From positions 1-64,000 of the forward strand of contig NZ_FBWL01000172.1 of NCBI RefSeq assembly GCF_001517425.1: 64,000 bases of DNA. Reading direction: 5' to 3'. Position numbers and translations under genes: made by a program. This stretch comes from Clostridium sp. C105KSO13 (GTDB lineage Bacteria; Bacillota; Clostridia; Lachnospirales; Lachnospiraceae). Positions 43,056-52,514 of this stretch are shown here, one piece after another; within the stretch, counting starts at the first letter, position 1, and each line of letters begins with the position of its first letter. Under the pieces are notes generated by a model. The model saw only the letters and a program-made list of their open reading frames with translations, did not search any database and had not been told where the DNA came from.

Positions 43056-44179
43056 ATGGGACGTAGACGAGATGATCAGAGTAAAAAAGGATGGGTAATT
43101 TGGCTTACAATATCCTTACTTTTGATTGCACTGCTTGCAGGGGGATACTTCCTTATTAAGGAGCATGAAAAACGTCCAGACAGGAAAGAAACACAGAAGC
43201 CAGAAAAAGAGAACTCTGATGAACAGTCGAATGGGAAAACCTCGCAGCCGGATGAATCAGAATCGAATGTACAAGAGCCGGAAAAGGAACCTGAACTGAC
43301 AGAGGAGGAAAAGCGTGAATTAGATATTGATAAAATTCTGAAGGATATGCCTTGGCAGAATATATGACAAAAGAGGCATTGAAATCCTATCCGGTAGGCG
43401 GTCCACTTGTCGCACGAATTGCCAACAGTGAAACTATTCAAGTACCCACATTTCCTAATATGCAGGAGATAGGAAATACTCTTGAACCGGAAAAGGCTTA
43501 TGAGGTAGGAAACACCATAGGCGGATATTTAAAACAATTGGGCTTTAATTTGGATTTTGCTCCGGTGGCAGATGTGGCTGTGAACCCGGAGAATCAGGTA
43601 ATTGGACCAAGGTCTTTTGGAAATGATCCAAATCTGGTATCTCAAATGGTTGCCAGGGAGGTGGAAGGAATGCAGGGGCAGGATGTCAGTGCGGTACTAA
43701 AACATTTTCCGGGTCATGGGGATACAGTTGAGGATAGTCATGAACAGGCTGCAGTTTCGAATAAAACTATCGAAGAGCTGCGGGGAACAGAATTCCTGCC
43801 GTTTAAGGCCGGCATTAAAGCAGACGCAGACATGGTGATGGCAGGGCATATTTCTATACCGACTATAACCGGAGATTATACACCGGCTTCGCTGTCTGAA
43901 CAGATCATTACCGGCTGCCTTAGAAATGAACTCGGGTATGACGGAATCGTAATAACAGATTCTATGAGCATGGGGGCTATTGTGAATTATTACGATCCGG
44001 CAGGGGCGGCCGTTATGGTGATTCAGGCAGGCGGTGACATGATACTGATGCCCCAGGACTTTCTCGCTGCACGTCAGGCGGTTCTGGATGCGGTAAACAA
44101 TCATACAATAACGGAAGAAAGACTGGACGAATCACTTCACAGGATTTACAGAAAAAAACTGGGGCGGATGAAGAAATAA
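43056..44179 (+). pseudogene. GH3 beta-N-acetylhexosaminidase (NagZ type), two internal deletions
   Basis: The gene begins with an AAAGGAGG site, a membrane anchor (residues 12-34) and an acidic linker, then reads DIDKILKDM and stops. The downstream frame (43352-44179) carries the GH3 catalytic part: KHFPGHGDTVEDSH and the nucleophile in VITDSMSMG. Between them the EEKVAQLF/PEALTG region is missing and the frame changes. A second deletion joins YPVGG directly to PLVARIAN, skipping the I-Y-F...DEEGG part. Intact enzymes release N-acetylglucosamine from cell-wall fragments; this copy should not make a working protein. Confidence 0.75.
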
Positions 44180-44265
44180 CTGAGAATTTTTTCCGGAAGG
44201 TGTTCAGAAGAGCGAGTTTGTGGTATTATTTTAATATTAAAAGCCTGAAAGAGAGGTATAGTAGT

Positions 44266-45531
44266 ATGATGTTTTGCCCAAACTGTGGCATGGAAAATGA
44301 AGATGATGCTAAATTCTGTGAACATTGTGGAACAGAACTGGAAAGAGTCACTGTACGCCTGGATCAGCAGAAAGGCAAACAAGAACCAGGCAGGGATAAG
44401 CCTGATCGGGGGAGATCAGACAGAAAACCGAGAGATTATAAAGAAAAGATAAAAGGATGGACCGGGCTGCAGATTGTGGTGCTTGCAGAATTGGTCTGTC
44501 TGGCTCTGGTGATTGTGATTCTGTTTGGGGCAGCCGCTGTTAGAAATACCCCCGAAGCTGTTGCAAAGCGTTATTTACAGGCATACTCGGAAGAAAATTG
44601 GTCTAAAGTATATGATATGACGGCCTATTCTCACGGAAAGTTTCTCCAAAAAACCCGATTTATCCAGGCTATGAGAAGTTCCGAAATACCGAAAATCATG
44701 AAGTTTAAGATTAAAAAGGGAAAAAAGGCTGACATTAACACACAAAAAAATTTTACAGTAGAATATACGTCCAAGGATGCCGAGTCTGATACTCTGGAGT
44801 TAAATTTGAAGAAACAGAAAGGAAACGCTTTGTTGGGCACATGGAAAGTAACTTCGGACGGGCAGGTGGCAAAAGATTTTTGCATAAACATACCCGCTGG
44901 AGCGTCTGCGGCAGTGGACGGGATAGCCCTGACAGATTCCGAAAAAGGAAAAAGCAAGGCAGACGGAATGGACAGCTATTATGTCACACTGTTTACAGGG
45001 AACCACAGGCTGCAGGAGGCAGCACCGTGGTTTGAATTATATGAGACAGATTTTTATGCAGTGCAGGGGAAGAATTTTACAGCAGCTGATCTTAAATTAA
45101 CGGAAGAGGGAAAAAATGCCGTACAGGCAAAGATGCAGGAAGCACTGGAAAGGGTCTATAAAGCGGCAATTGAGAAAAAAGATTTCTCAGAAGTTTCGGA
45201 CGTATTCCTGAAGGAATATAAGGACGCCTGTAAGAAGGAATATAGCAGCCTTGTTGAGGGAATGCATGATGATGAAACGAATACACTTAATCAGGTGACC
45301 TTTACAGATTTTAATTGTGAACTATATAATGATTCCGCTTACCCGGGTATGCCAAGCGCAAAGCTGACGTTTGCATATGAGATAAAATATACGAACTCTT
45401 ATCAATTGTGGGGAGATTATACATATGATACAGAAGAGAGCGGTACAGGGGATTCCTATATGAGTGCTTCTTTTGGATATGATGGGAAAACATATAAACT
45501 TGCATCTATGAATATTGAAAGTGTGTTGTAA
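44266..45531 (+). CDS. Zinc-ribbon membrane protein
   Basis: A 421-residue protein: an N-terminal zinc ribbon (C4, C7, C18, C21), a charged linker, one transmembrane helix (about residues 68-92), and a long extracytoplasmic part with two or three repeated-looking NTF2/TcaA-type domains. The layout resembles TcaA/YvbJ zinc-ribbon envelope proteins. ATG 44266 has AGAGAGG upstream. It starts a run of four small envelope-related genes (44266-47699), probably one transcript. The partner or signal is unknown. Confidence 0.65.
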   Translation: MMFCPNCGMENEDDAKFCEHCGTELERVTVRLDQQKGKQEPGRDKPDRGRSDRKPRDYKEKIKGWTGLQIVVLAELVCLALVIVILFGAAAVRNTPEAVAKRYLQAYSEENWSKVYDMTAYSHGKFLQKTRFIQAMRSSEIPKIMKFKIKKGKKADINTQKNFTVEYTSKDAESDTLELNLKKQKGNALLGTWKVTSDGQVAKDFCINIPAGASAAVDGIALTDSEKGKSKADGMDSYYVTLFTGNHRLQEAAPWFELYETDFYAVQGKNFTAADLKLTEEGKNAVQAKMQEALERVYKAAIEKKDFSEVSDVFLKEYKDACKKEYSSLVEGMHDDETNTLNQVTFTDFNCELYNDSAYPGMPSAKLTFAYEIKYTNSYQLWGDYTYDTEESGTGDSYMSASFGYDGKTYKLASMNIESVL

Positions 45532-45549
45532 CAAAAGGGGAGAATAAAA

Positions 45550-46230
45550 ATGGCTAAGTTTTGTAACCAATGTGGAAGACCTTTGGCAGAAGGTGAAATC
45601 TGTCAATGCCGACAACAAATGGAAAAGGCAGCTGGGGAAAAGGGTACTCCTAATTTAGCTGCACTTTGTGAGAAGGAAGTTCCTATCAAACAGTATCATA
45701 TCTGCAATGCCCGCTCCAGAATATGCAGATTGTGGCAGGAGGGCAGGATTCAGATAACAAACAAGAGAATCATTTTTCATTTAAGCGGCTGTTGCTGGAA
45801 TAAAAAAGCAATAAGTCATACGGAATTTGCAATTGACGAGGTGGAAGGAATTTCTGTTTCGAATGGAGTGAGTTTTCGGACATGGGACTTTTTGCTTGGG
45901 TTTATTATTGGAGCGATTGTCCTGATAATTAGCTGTGCCGCAGGCAACCCATTTCGCACGAGGACCGGCATATTTGCCACGCTCATTGTGCTGTTGGTTT
46001 ATATAGTACTGTTGCTTCTATATGCGATGAAGCCAAGCTTTTCCATCCGGATCATGACAAAACATACATCAGATGAATTGACGCATATTGGAAATGGCCG
46101 GATCGCCTCTTCTGCTATTGAGTTTCTTCCGGGCGGGGATACAGATGTTGCGGCCAGAGAACTGGGAGCAGTAATCCTTGATGTTCAAAAGCTCGGAGAT
46201 TCTGTAGTTGAAAAGTGGAAAGCAGACTAA
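45550..46230 (+). CDS. Zinc-ribbon protein with two membrane segments
   Basis: A 226-residue protein. The N-terminus has a short zinc ribbon (C5, C8, C18, C20). Residues 45-115 resemble a GRAM/PH-like segment (QEGRIQITNKRIIF) and two membrane helices follow (about 116-130 and 138-160), with a soluble tail after that. AAAGGGGAG lies before ATG 45550. I do not recognise a named family. It belongs to the same cluster as the zinc-ribbon gene before it. Confidence 0.6.
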   Translation: MAKFCNQCGRPLAEGEICQCRQQMEKAAGEKGTPNLAALCEKEVPIKQYHICNARSRICRLWQEGRIQITNKRIIFHLSGCCWNKKAISHTEFAIDEVEGISVSNGVSFRTWDFLLGFIIGAIVLIISCAAGNPFRTRTGIFATLIVLLVYIVLLLLYAMKPSFSIRIMTKHTSDELTHIGNGRIASSAIEFLPGGDTDVAARELGAVILDVQKLGDSVVEKWKAD

Positions 46231-46253
46231 TATTTAATAACAAGGACGCAGGT

Positions 46254-46829
46254 ATGGACAAGACAAGAGAAAAATATATACTTAAAATTTTGGCGGGTGT
46301 GCTGCCCGTGCTGATTGTTCTCACCTTAATTGTGGGGAGTGTTTTAGTGTCTGCCGCCGGAGGCGGAACACCCCGAGATAATGGGGAAACCGTAAAGACA
46401 GCGGAGCTTAAGGCTATTCAACCGAAAGAAGTTGAACTGAAAATAGCGGACAGCATAACAGTTACTGCCAGGGAGGCCCCAGAGGATGAGACAGATGGTG
46501 AGGAAGCAACTGAAGATAAAGAATCAGAAGATTATATACTCCCAGACAGTAATACGAAACTGTTAAAAGAATCCGATATAAAGAAATTATCTGCCAGGGA
46601 CTTGAATTATGCAAGAAACGAAATTTATGCGAGACACGGCAGGAAATTTAGTTCCAAAGAACTGCAGGATCATTTTGAAAGCAAAAGCTGGTATAAAGGA
46701 AAATACGAGGGAAAAGACTTCGATACGGAATATGGTGTAAAGGTCTTATCTGATATAGAAAAGAAGAACTCTGAACTACTGAAGAAGGTGGAATATAAGA
46801 AATCAAGCGGCGGGTATAAATTAGAATAG
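46254..46829 (+). CDS. YARHG-domain membrane protein
   Basis: A 191-residue protein with a transmembrane anchor (residues 10-34), an acidic linker, and a YARHG domain at about 119-165 (YARNEIYARHGRKFSSKEL then WYKGKYEG). YARHG domains occur on extracytoplasmic proteins and probably bind cell-wall material. ATG 46254 with AAGGAC upstream is preferred to the longer reading from 46215, which lies inside the preceding gene. Confidence 0.75.
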   Translation: MDKTREKYILKILAGVLPVLIVLTLIVGSVLVSAAGGGTPRDNGETVKTAELKAIQPKEVELKIADSITVTAREAPEDETDGEEATEDKESEDYILPDSNTKLLKESDIKKLSARDLNYARNEIYARHGRKFSSKELQDHFESKSWYKGKYEGKDFDTEYGVKVLSDIEKKNSELLKKVEYKKSSGGYKLE

Positions 46830-46862
46830 CGTTACACCTCAGCGGAATGTGGGAGACGGTAA

Positions 46863-47699
46863 ATGATGGCATTGAAAAGGGTATTTTTGGTTTTGTGTAC
46901 AGGATTAGTTCTGGCAGGGTGTTCAGGCAAATCGCAGGAGGAGCAGCACAAGATAGCACAGGCGGAAAAAGAGCAGCGAGAAGCTAGAGAAAAGATTCAA
47001 GAAAAACAAAAGTCCCAGAAAGAGCAGGCAGCACTGACTGAGGAGCCGGCTCCCGAAGATATAAAAGGAGAACAAAAGATTATAGTCCTGGATCCGGGGC
47101 ACTCTGCTGTTCTTCCGGAGGGGAACGAACCGGTAGGACCGGGTTCTTCTGAGCTTAAGCCTGCAGATACAATTGGGACAAGCGGAGTCAGTACCGGAAC
47201 ACCGGAATATGAGCTGACCCTGGAAATCTCTGCTATTTTAAAAAAAGAACTGGAAAACAGAGGTTACACGGTATGGATAACCCGGGAAAACAATGATGTT
47301 CCTGTCAGTTGTGTCCAGCGTGCAGAAACCGCTAACAATGCAAAGGCTGATGCATTTGTCAGAATCCATGCAAATGGATCGGAAGAACTACAAGCTAAAG
47401 GAGCGATGACAATCTGTACCACCCCACAAAGTCCCTATGTACCGAAACTATACATAGCCAGCAGGCAGCTGTCAGATTGTATTATTAATAAGCTATGTGA
47501 AGCAACCGGCAGCGAAAATGATGGTGTAATGGAAACAGACTCCATGAGTGGGAACAATTGGAGTAAGGTTCCGGTAACAATTGTGGAAGTAGGCTATATG
47601 ACTAACCCGGAAGAGGATATGCTAATGCAGACCTCAGAGTATCAGGAGAAGATTGCAAAAGGAATTGCCGGGGGACTGGATTCTTTTTTTGGATATTAA
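46863..47699 (+). CDS. N-acetylmuramoyl-L-alanine amidase lipoprotein (Amidase_3)
   Basis: A 278-residue zinc amidase cleaving the bond between N-acetylmuramic acid and the peptide stem. It has a lipoprotein signal (LVLAGC, C20), a highly charged linker (about 25-70), then LDPGHS with the zinc-binding histidine, RIHANG and VEVGYMTNPEED with the catalytic glutamate. GGGAGACGG lies before ATG 46863. It follows the YARHG protein in the same envelope cluster. The length is normal for a lipid-anchored amidase without extra binding repeats. Confidence 0.85.
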   Translation: MMALKRVFLVLCTGLVLAGCSGKSQEEQHKIAQAEKEQREAREKIQEKQKSQKEQAALTEEPAPEDIKGEQKIIVLDPGHSAVLPEGNEPVGPGSSELKPADTIGTSGVSTGTPEYELTLEISAILKKELENRGYTVWITRENNDVPVSCVQRAETANNAKADAFVRIHANGSEELQAKGAMTICTTPQSPYVPKLYIASRQLSDCIINKLCEATGSENDGVMETDSMSGNNWSKVPVTIVEVGYMTNPEEDMLMQTSEYQEKIAKGIAGGLDSFFGY

Positions 47700-47733
47700 G
47701 TGCGAAACAACTGTATATTCTGTTACAAACTGA

Positions 47734-47762
47734 TTGATTGCATTTTGGAAGTATCATATAAT
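47734..47762 (+). promoter_or_regulatory. Promoter for the 47.8 kb gene
   Basis: TTGATT (47734-47739) and TATAAT (47757-47762) with a 17-base spacer, 42 bases before ATG 47805. Confidence 0.6.
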
Positions 47763-47804
47763 GAGTGTAAACAAAACGAAGCGATTATATGAGGAGGCAA
47801 CAAA

Positions 47805-48134
47805 ATGGATGAGATAAGGGATATTTTAAAAAGGGCAGAACTGGATAATCTTATTTCGTATTTAATCTATGATTCTGATTATTTAGGGGAGACAGCAGAG
47901 GAATGTGAGAATAAAATCAATCATTCCTATGAACTGCTTTTTGCCAGACTCGAAGAATTATATACAGAGGTAAACAGAGATGATGATAACTTGTTTGAGG
48001 CTGTGAATGAATTTGCGACACTTCATGATGAAGTCTATTTTAAGACCGGTGTGTTGACGGGATTTCAGCTATATAAAAATATGGAATTGGGGTACGAAAA
48101 ATATAAAGGGGATACAGTTGAAAATGGGGTATAA
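47805..48134 (+). CDS. Small helical protein of unknown function
   Basis: A 109-residue acidic, all-helical protein with an AGGAGGC site. The middle part (LLFARLEELYTEVNRDDDN) and the pattern FKTGVLTGFQLYKNME suggest one of the short uncharacterised Firmicute families (DUF6809-like, uncertain). It has its own promoter and precedes gpmA by 44 bases, so they may be co-transcribed. I cannot assign a role. Confidence 0.6.
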   Translation: MDEIRDILKRAELDNLISYLIYDSDYLGETAEECENKINHSYELLFARLEELYTEVNRDDDNLFEAVNEFATLHDEVYFKTGVLTGFQLYKNMELGYEKYKGDTVENGV

Positions 48135-48178
48135 TCAAAAAAGTGAGGAACTCTAATAAGTGAAAGGTTGGTGTACTT

Positions 48179-48925
48179 ATGAAAACTTTAGTATTGCTCC
48201 GACACGGAGAGAGTGAATGGAATCTGGAGAATCGTTTTACAGGCTGGAAGGATGTGGATTTATCTCCCAAAGGGATAGAAGAGGCAAAAAGTGCGGGGAA
48301 GGTTTTGAAGGAAGAGGGTTATGACTTTGATGTTGCCTATACCTCTTACTTACAGCGTGCAATTCATACGCTGCAGCTTGCCCTTGAAGAGATGGGGAGG
48401 ACGGATCTGCCGGTTATTAAAAGCTGGAAGCTAAATGAGCGGCACTACGGGGCCCTTCAGGGACTAAATAAGGCAGAAACCGCACAAAAATATGGTGAAG
48501 AACAGGTACATATCTGGCGCAGGTCTTTTGATATACAGCCACCTGCCCTGGAACCGGATGATGAGCGCAATCCCGCCTTGCAGGAGCCGTATCGTGGAAT
48601 TGACGCTGGCCAGCTCCCTCTTACAGAGAGTCTCAAGGATACGATTGCACGTGTGATTCCTTACTATGAGCAGGAGATTCTTCCGCAGATGAATGCCGGA
48701 AAACGAGTCATCATTGCAGCTCATGGAAATTCCCTGCGGGCGCTGATTATGTACTTTGAACAGCTCAGTGAGGAAGAAATCACAAAGGTCAATGTTCCTA
48801 CCGGGATCCCTCTTGTCTATGAGTTTACGGATGAAGGGAAAATGCAGAAGAAGTTCTATCTGGGCGATCGAGATGCTATCGAAGCTAAAATGAGAGCTGT
48901 TGCAGCACAGGGCAAAGTGAAATAA
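48179..48925 (+). CDS. gpmA: 2,3-bisphosphoglycerate-dependent phosphoglycerate mutase
   Basis: A 248-residue enzyme interconverting 3- and 2-phosphoglycerate in glycolysis. The phosphohistidine lies in [10 protein letters not shown] (H9), with ERHYGALQG and [10 protein letters not shown] supplying the other catalytic residues. Length and C-terminal loop fit the cofactor-dependent family. The ribosome site is GAAAGGTTGG, and the gene ends at a strong bidirectional terminator. Confidence 0.93.
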   Translation: MKTLVLLRHGESEWNLENRFTGWKDVDLSPKGIEEAKSAGKVLKEEGYDFDVAYTSYLQRAIHTLQLALEEMGRTDLPVIKSWKLNERHYGALQGLNKAETAQKYGEEQVHIWRRSFDIQPPALEPDDERNPALQEPYRGIDAGQLPLTESLKDTIARVIPYYEQEILPQMNAGKRVIIAAHGNSLRALIMYFEQLSEEEITKVNVPTGIPLVYEFTDEGKMQKKFYLGDRDAIEAKMRAVAAQGKVK

Positions 48926-48953
48926 TTGAACCAGATTTTTATAAATATAGAGG

Positions 48954-49010
48954 AAGGGCCTGTGAGAAATATCATTTCATGAATGAATGATGATTTCCCG
49001 CAGGCTCTCC
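48954..49010. terminator. Bidirectional terminator between gpmA and the cupin gene
   Basis: GGGCCTGTGAGAAATATCATT pairs across TTCATGAATG with AATGATGATTTCCCGCAGGCTC (48956-49007) as a long stem with a few bulges. It sits between two convergent genes. Confidence 0.6.
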
Positions 49011-49022
49011 ATCTTTTTCAAA

Positions 49023-49364
49023 CTATTGTTCGGACGGGAAAACAACTGTAAGCAACATCTTAAAGTCTTCCTTTGCAAATACTGCATGGGGTTTATTGGC
49101 CGGCATAATCAGGGTGTCACCTGTTTCAAGCACATATTCTGTGTCGTCTACCGTAAACTGCCCAGTTCCATCCAGCACAAGTACCATGGCATCACCGGTG
49201 GAATCGTGGGTCCCGATTTCCTCACCTTTGGAAAATGCAAAAAGAGTAATACTTACATGTTTATTCTGGGCAAGGGTTTTACTGACGACCTGGCCCGGCT
49301 GGACAGCAACCTGATCTGCCAGATGCAGCCTTTCTTCATGGTTTATGTTTTTGACATAAGACAT
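49023..49364 (-). CDS. Cupin-domain protein
   Basis: A 113-residue single-cupin protein with both cupin motifs, GTHDSTGDAMVLVLDGTGQF and TLIMPANKPHAV, whose histidines and glutamates usually hold a metal. Such small proteins are common and rarely have a known substrate. ATG 49364 has GAGGAGATTT upstream; a longer frame to 49382 is less likely. Confidence 0.75.
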   Translation of the reverse strand: MSYVKNINHEERLHLADQVAVQPGQVVSKTLAQNKHVSITLFAFSKGEEIGTHDSTGDAMVLVLDGTGQFTVDDTEYVLETGDTLIMPANKPHAVFAKEDFKMLLTVVFPSEQ

Positions 49365-49545
49365 TTCAAAATCTCCTCTCATGGGAATCTACATTTATAT
49401 GTTCTTCATCTTTTATACTAAATATACTACGCCTAATTAAAAGAATCTGTTGTCATAACAACGAACAAGCTTAATTCTACTGCTTTTTCAGGAAATTCAT
49501 GCTAAAATAAATATAAAAGCATTAAAAAAGTAAAGAGGGATTGTT

Positions 49546-50784
49546 ATGAATTATAATGTAAATGATGGTGCAAAGAGAGTAGTTGAGGATTTAAAAGAGC
49601 TGGCGGGCTTTACTGCCGATGAAAACGGCGCTCATAGGGTTGCATGGACACCGGTCTGGCAGAAAACAAGAGATTGGTTTAAGAATAAAGCAGAAGCAGC
49701 AGGAGCTGAAGTTTTTACAGATGCGGCCGGCAATCAGTGGGCAAAGTTTGAAGGGGAGACCGATGAAGCAATCGCAGCGGGAAGTCATTTGGATTGTGTT
49801 CCAAACGGAGGCCCCCTTGATGGGGCATTGGGTGCTATTGCAGGCTTAGAGGTGTTGAGAAGATATGCAGAGGGTGATTCTAAACCGAAGAAAACTATTT
49901 ATGCAGTAAACTGGGCAGACGAAGAGGGAGCAAGGTTTGGATACAGTTGTCTTGGATCTTCAGCGGCAAGTGGTTCTCTTAATGTCAATGAGCTGATGGG
50001 CAAAACAGATGTAAACGGAGTAAAGTTTGAAGATGCACTCAGGGAGTATAATGTAGAACCACTGGAAATGCTGAATGCAAAAGAGCAGATGAAGGAATAT
50101 AATCTGAAAAGCTATCTTGAGCTTCACATAGAACAGGGACCTGTATTGGAGAAAGCGAATAAAGTTGTATCCTGTGTGTATGGGGCGGCAGGTGTAGAGC
50201 GCCATAATATTGAATTTACCGGACAAGCTTCACATGCAGGTTCATTTCCCACAAGAATGCGCCAGGATGCATTTCTGGCAGCAGCGCAGGCATCTCTTGC
50301 CTTTAAAGAGATTGCACTGAAATATGCTGCGGTCTGTACGGTTGGACAGATAAAAGTTGAACCCTGTGTTGTGACGATTGTACCGGGTAAGTGTGTAATT
50401 TCACTGGATCAGCGGACGATTGATTCGGACGATCTGCAAAAAATGCTGGAGGAAGCAAAGCAGGCTGCCCACAAGGCAGCAAGTGATCAGGGCGTAAGCG
50501 TTAAATGGAGCAAAATCTGTACATTTCCCCCACAGCTGTTTGATGACCATCTAATAAAGTTGTGCAAGGAAGCAGTAGAGGAAGAAACAGGAGAGCCGAC
50601 AACTATGTACTCTGGTCCCCTGCATGATGCGGTGGAAGTGGCGAAACAAGTACCTACAGTTATGATGTTTGCCATGTCCGAGAAAGGCCTTTCTCACACA
50701 AAAGAAGAATATACACCGGACGAAAAAATAGAAGCTGCAGTCCGGGCTTTCTTGAATCTGGCTGACAAAGTTATCAATGAATAG
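49546..50784 (+). CDS. N-carbamoyl-L-amino-acid hydrolase family (M20)
   Basis: A 412-residue zinc hydrolase of the amidase/carbamoylase family. The metal-binding pattern includes GSHLDCVPNGGPLDGALG, the catalytic EEGARFG, and ELHIEQGPVLE, then a dimerisation domain with AGSFPTRMRQDAF. It could hydrolyse N-carbamoyl amino acids, ureidoglycolate or allantoate; the family does not separate these by sequence at this level. AAAGAGGGA precedes ATG 49546. A convergent AraC regulator overlaps its 3' end by 11 bases. Confidence 0.85.
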   Translation: MNYNVNDGAKRVVEDLKELAGFTADENGAHRVAWTPVWQKTRDWFKNKAEAAGAEVFTDAAGNQWAKFEGETDEAIAAGSHLDCVPNGGPLDGALGAIAGLEVLRRYAEGDSKPKKTIYAVNWADEEGARFGYSCLGSSAASGSLNVNELMGKTDVNGVKFEDALREYNVEPLEMLNAKEQMKEYNLKSYLELHIEQGPVLEKANKVVSCVYGAAGVERHNIEFTGQASHAGSFPTRMRQDAFLAAAQASLAFKEIALKYAAVCTVGQIKVEPCVVTIVPGKCVISLDQRTIDSDDLQKMLEEAKQAAHKAASDQGVSVKWSKICTFPPQLFDDHLIKLCKEAVEEETGEPTTMYSGPLHDAVEVAKQVPTVMMFAMSEKGLSHTKEEYTPDEKIEAAVRAFLNLADKVINE

Positions 50785-51754
50785 AACCTAAATAGTGGTC
50801 CCTGTATTTTTTAGGGGTAGTTTGGAAGTATTCCTTAAATATTTTGAAAAAGTGGCTGGGGCTGTTATATCCGCAGGCTTCAGAAATGTCATATACGGAC
50901 ATAGTGGTTTCAGAAAGCATACTCAAGGCAGCTTTTAGCCTGGCTTCTTTTACAATTTCACGATAATTTATTCCGGTTCTCTTTTTTAGATATCCGGCGA
51001 GATAATTGGGGTTATATCCAAGCTGTTCTGCCATGACCGCAAGAGAGTGCTCCAGGCAATTTTTCTGGATGTACTGCAGTATGTGCAGAGTTTTTTCATC
51101 TACCCCGGTGTAACTGTAGTGGCTGCAGTTTGCAAGAAGGTCCAGAAGGAGAAGCAGCCAGGCTTCTAGGGAAAAGGTCTGGTTAAAGTCAGCTTTTGAA
51201 TATTCATGAATCATATTTCCGATATAAAGAGGAACTTCTTTGGAATATCCAATAGAAAAGAACATAAATTTATTTTCCGTTCTGCCCGTAAGAAGTTCCG
51301 AAATAGGGGAGCTGCTCTTAGAAAATTTTTCGAGAGTACCTTTTAACAAAGCCGGCTTGATACAAATATTAATCAGCACTGTATCAGGATTGATGCAGTG
51401 CAGCTCATGAACAGCCTGGGGAGAAATAAGTGAAACGTCTCCGGTGTTCATGTACAGTTCATTGCCGTCGATAATATTGAAGACATTTCCCTCAGCAACA
51501 TAAGTTAATTCAAAGTAGTCGTGATTGTGCTTTGGAAAATCCTCAGTTACTGCATGCCCCAGAATATATATGCTTTCATCCGGCGGAAAATTCTGAGCCA
51601 GGTTCTGGATATCATGTATAAAATAATGATCCTTCAGTGTGTTGAAGCTATTCTGAAGCAGCTCCTTAGGAGAAATTGAATAGGCAGTATCTGTCCCATG
51701 ATCAGAGCTCTGTTTTACTGTTGTTAAAGGATGAATCAGCTTAGTATCTTTCAT
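50774..51754 (-). CDS. AraC-family transcriptional regulator
   Basis: A 326-residue regulator with an N-terminal cupin-like sensor (HNHDYFELTYVAEGNVF, then GDVSLISPQAVHEL) and a C-terminal double helix-turn-helix (AEQLGYNPNYLAGYLKKRTG; ISEACGYNSPSHFFKIFKEY). ATG 51754 has GAGGTG upstream; the extension to 51826 lacks one. It is convergent with the carbamoylase gene and may regulate it or the genes at 51864-52514 that diverge from it. The sensor is similar in form to the AraC protein at 30.7 kb. Confidence 0.8.
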   Translation of the reverse strand: MKDTKLIHPLTTVKQSSDHGTDTAYSISPKELLQNSFNTLKDHYFIHDIQNLAQNFPPDESIYILGHAVTEDFPKHNHDYFELTYVAEGNVFNIIDGNELYMNTGDVSLISPQAVHELHCINPDTVLINICIKPALLKGTLEKFSKSSSPISELLTGRTENKFMFFSIGYSKEVPLYIGNMIHEYSKADFNQTFSLEAWLLLLLDLLANCSHYSYTGVDEKTLHILQYIQKNCLEHSLAVMAEQLGYNPNYLAGYLKKRTGINYREIVKEARLKAALSMLSETTMSVYDISEACGYNSPSHFFKIFKEYFQTTPKKYRDHYLGSIH

Positions 51755-51863
51755 AAACACCTCGAATATGTAAAAAACACACTTTTTGATTAAATAAAAC
51801 CCTGTTTTATAAAAGCATACTAACATATAATAGGATTATAAACAAGAAAAGTGGGATGGTTTT

Positions 51864-52121
51864 ATGGAGCAATATCTGATAGAAATAAGGGATTTAAAGG
51901 ATTTAAGTAAATATATTACACTTTTGGAGTCTTTTAAGCTTCGGGGAGAAATTCATATAGAGCATGAAATACTTCATGCAGATGATATACTGCTCATGTG
52001 CGAAAAATGTATTTCAAGGAAAGTGTGGCTGAAGGTAACAGAAGGTGAAAAGCGTGATGAAAATAGCATATTGGAATATTTGAGAAAGAATAATCTGCTT
52101 GTTTCAGGAGAAGGAGAATAG
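51864..52121 (+). CDS. Small protein of unknown function (HPr-like length)
   Basis: An 85-residue protein with a DDILLMCEKCISRKVWLKV centre and an alpha/beta pattern roughly like HPr, but without the HPr histidine motif. I do not recognise the family with confidence. A GGGATGG site precedes ATG 51864 and the DUF488 gene starts three bases after its stop, so the two are co-translated. Confidence 0.5.
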   Translation: MEQYLIEIRDLKDLSKYITLLESFKLRGEIHIEHEILHADDILLMCEKCISRKVWLKVTEGEKRDENSILEYLRKNNLLVSGEGE

Positions 52122-52124
52122 TTT

Positions 52125-52514
52125 ATGGAATATGTCATCCGGTTAAAACGAATTTATCTGCCTGCTGACGTCTCTGACGGACACCGTATTCTTGTAGATC
52201 GCCTGTGGCCCAGAGGTGTTTCAAAAGAAAAAGCGCAAATCGAATACTGGCATAAAGAAATTGCCCCCTCCCAGGTACTTCGAAATCAGTTTCATGGGGG
52301 AAAAATCACATATGCACAGTTTAAGCAGCTATATATGGACGAGCTGGAAGGCAATCCTGAATCAGGTCTATTTGTGGATGGATGCAGAAAATGGTTAGAA
52401 ACAGACTGTGTTACATTTTTATTTGGGACAAAGAATGAAGAAGAAAATAATGCAGTGGTACTGCGCGATTGGATTATGAAAAAGTTGGAAATGCTTGCAT
52501 TTCCATTTGACTAG
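52125..52514 (+). CDS. DUF488 family protein
   Basis: A 129-residue protein with the DUF488 hallmarks HRILVDRLWPRGVSKEKAQI near residue 21 and FLFGTKNEEENNAVVLRDWI near the C-terminus. The family is small, cytosolic and uncharacterised, sometimes linked to heme or metal stress. It starts three bases after the preceding small gene with a GGAGAAGGAG site overlapping it. It converges on the creatininase gene. Confidence 0.85.
   Translation: MEYVIRLKRIYLPADVSDGHRILVDRLWPRGVSKEKAQIEYWHKEIAPSQVLRNQFHGGKITYAQFKQLYMDELEGNPESGLFVDGCRKWLETDCVTFLFGTKNEEENNAVVLRDWIMKKLEMLAFPFD

Noticed and set aside
51864-52121. HPr phosphocarrier protein
   Set aside because: Size and secondary-structure pattern are similar, but the phosphorylatable histidine motif is absent, so the name is not justified.
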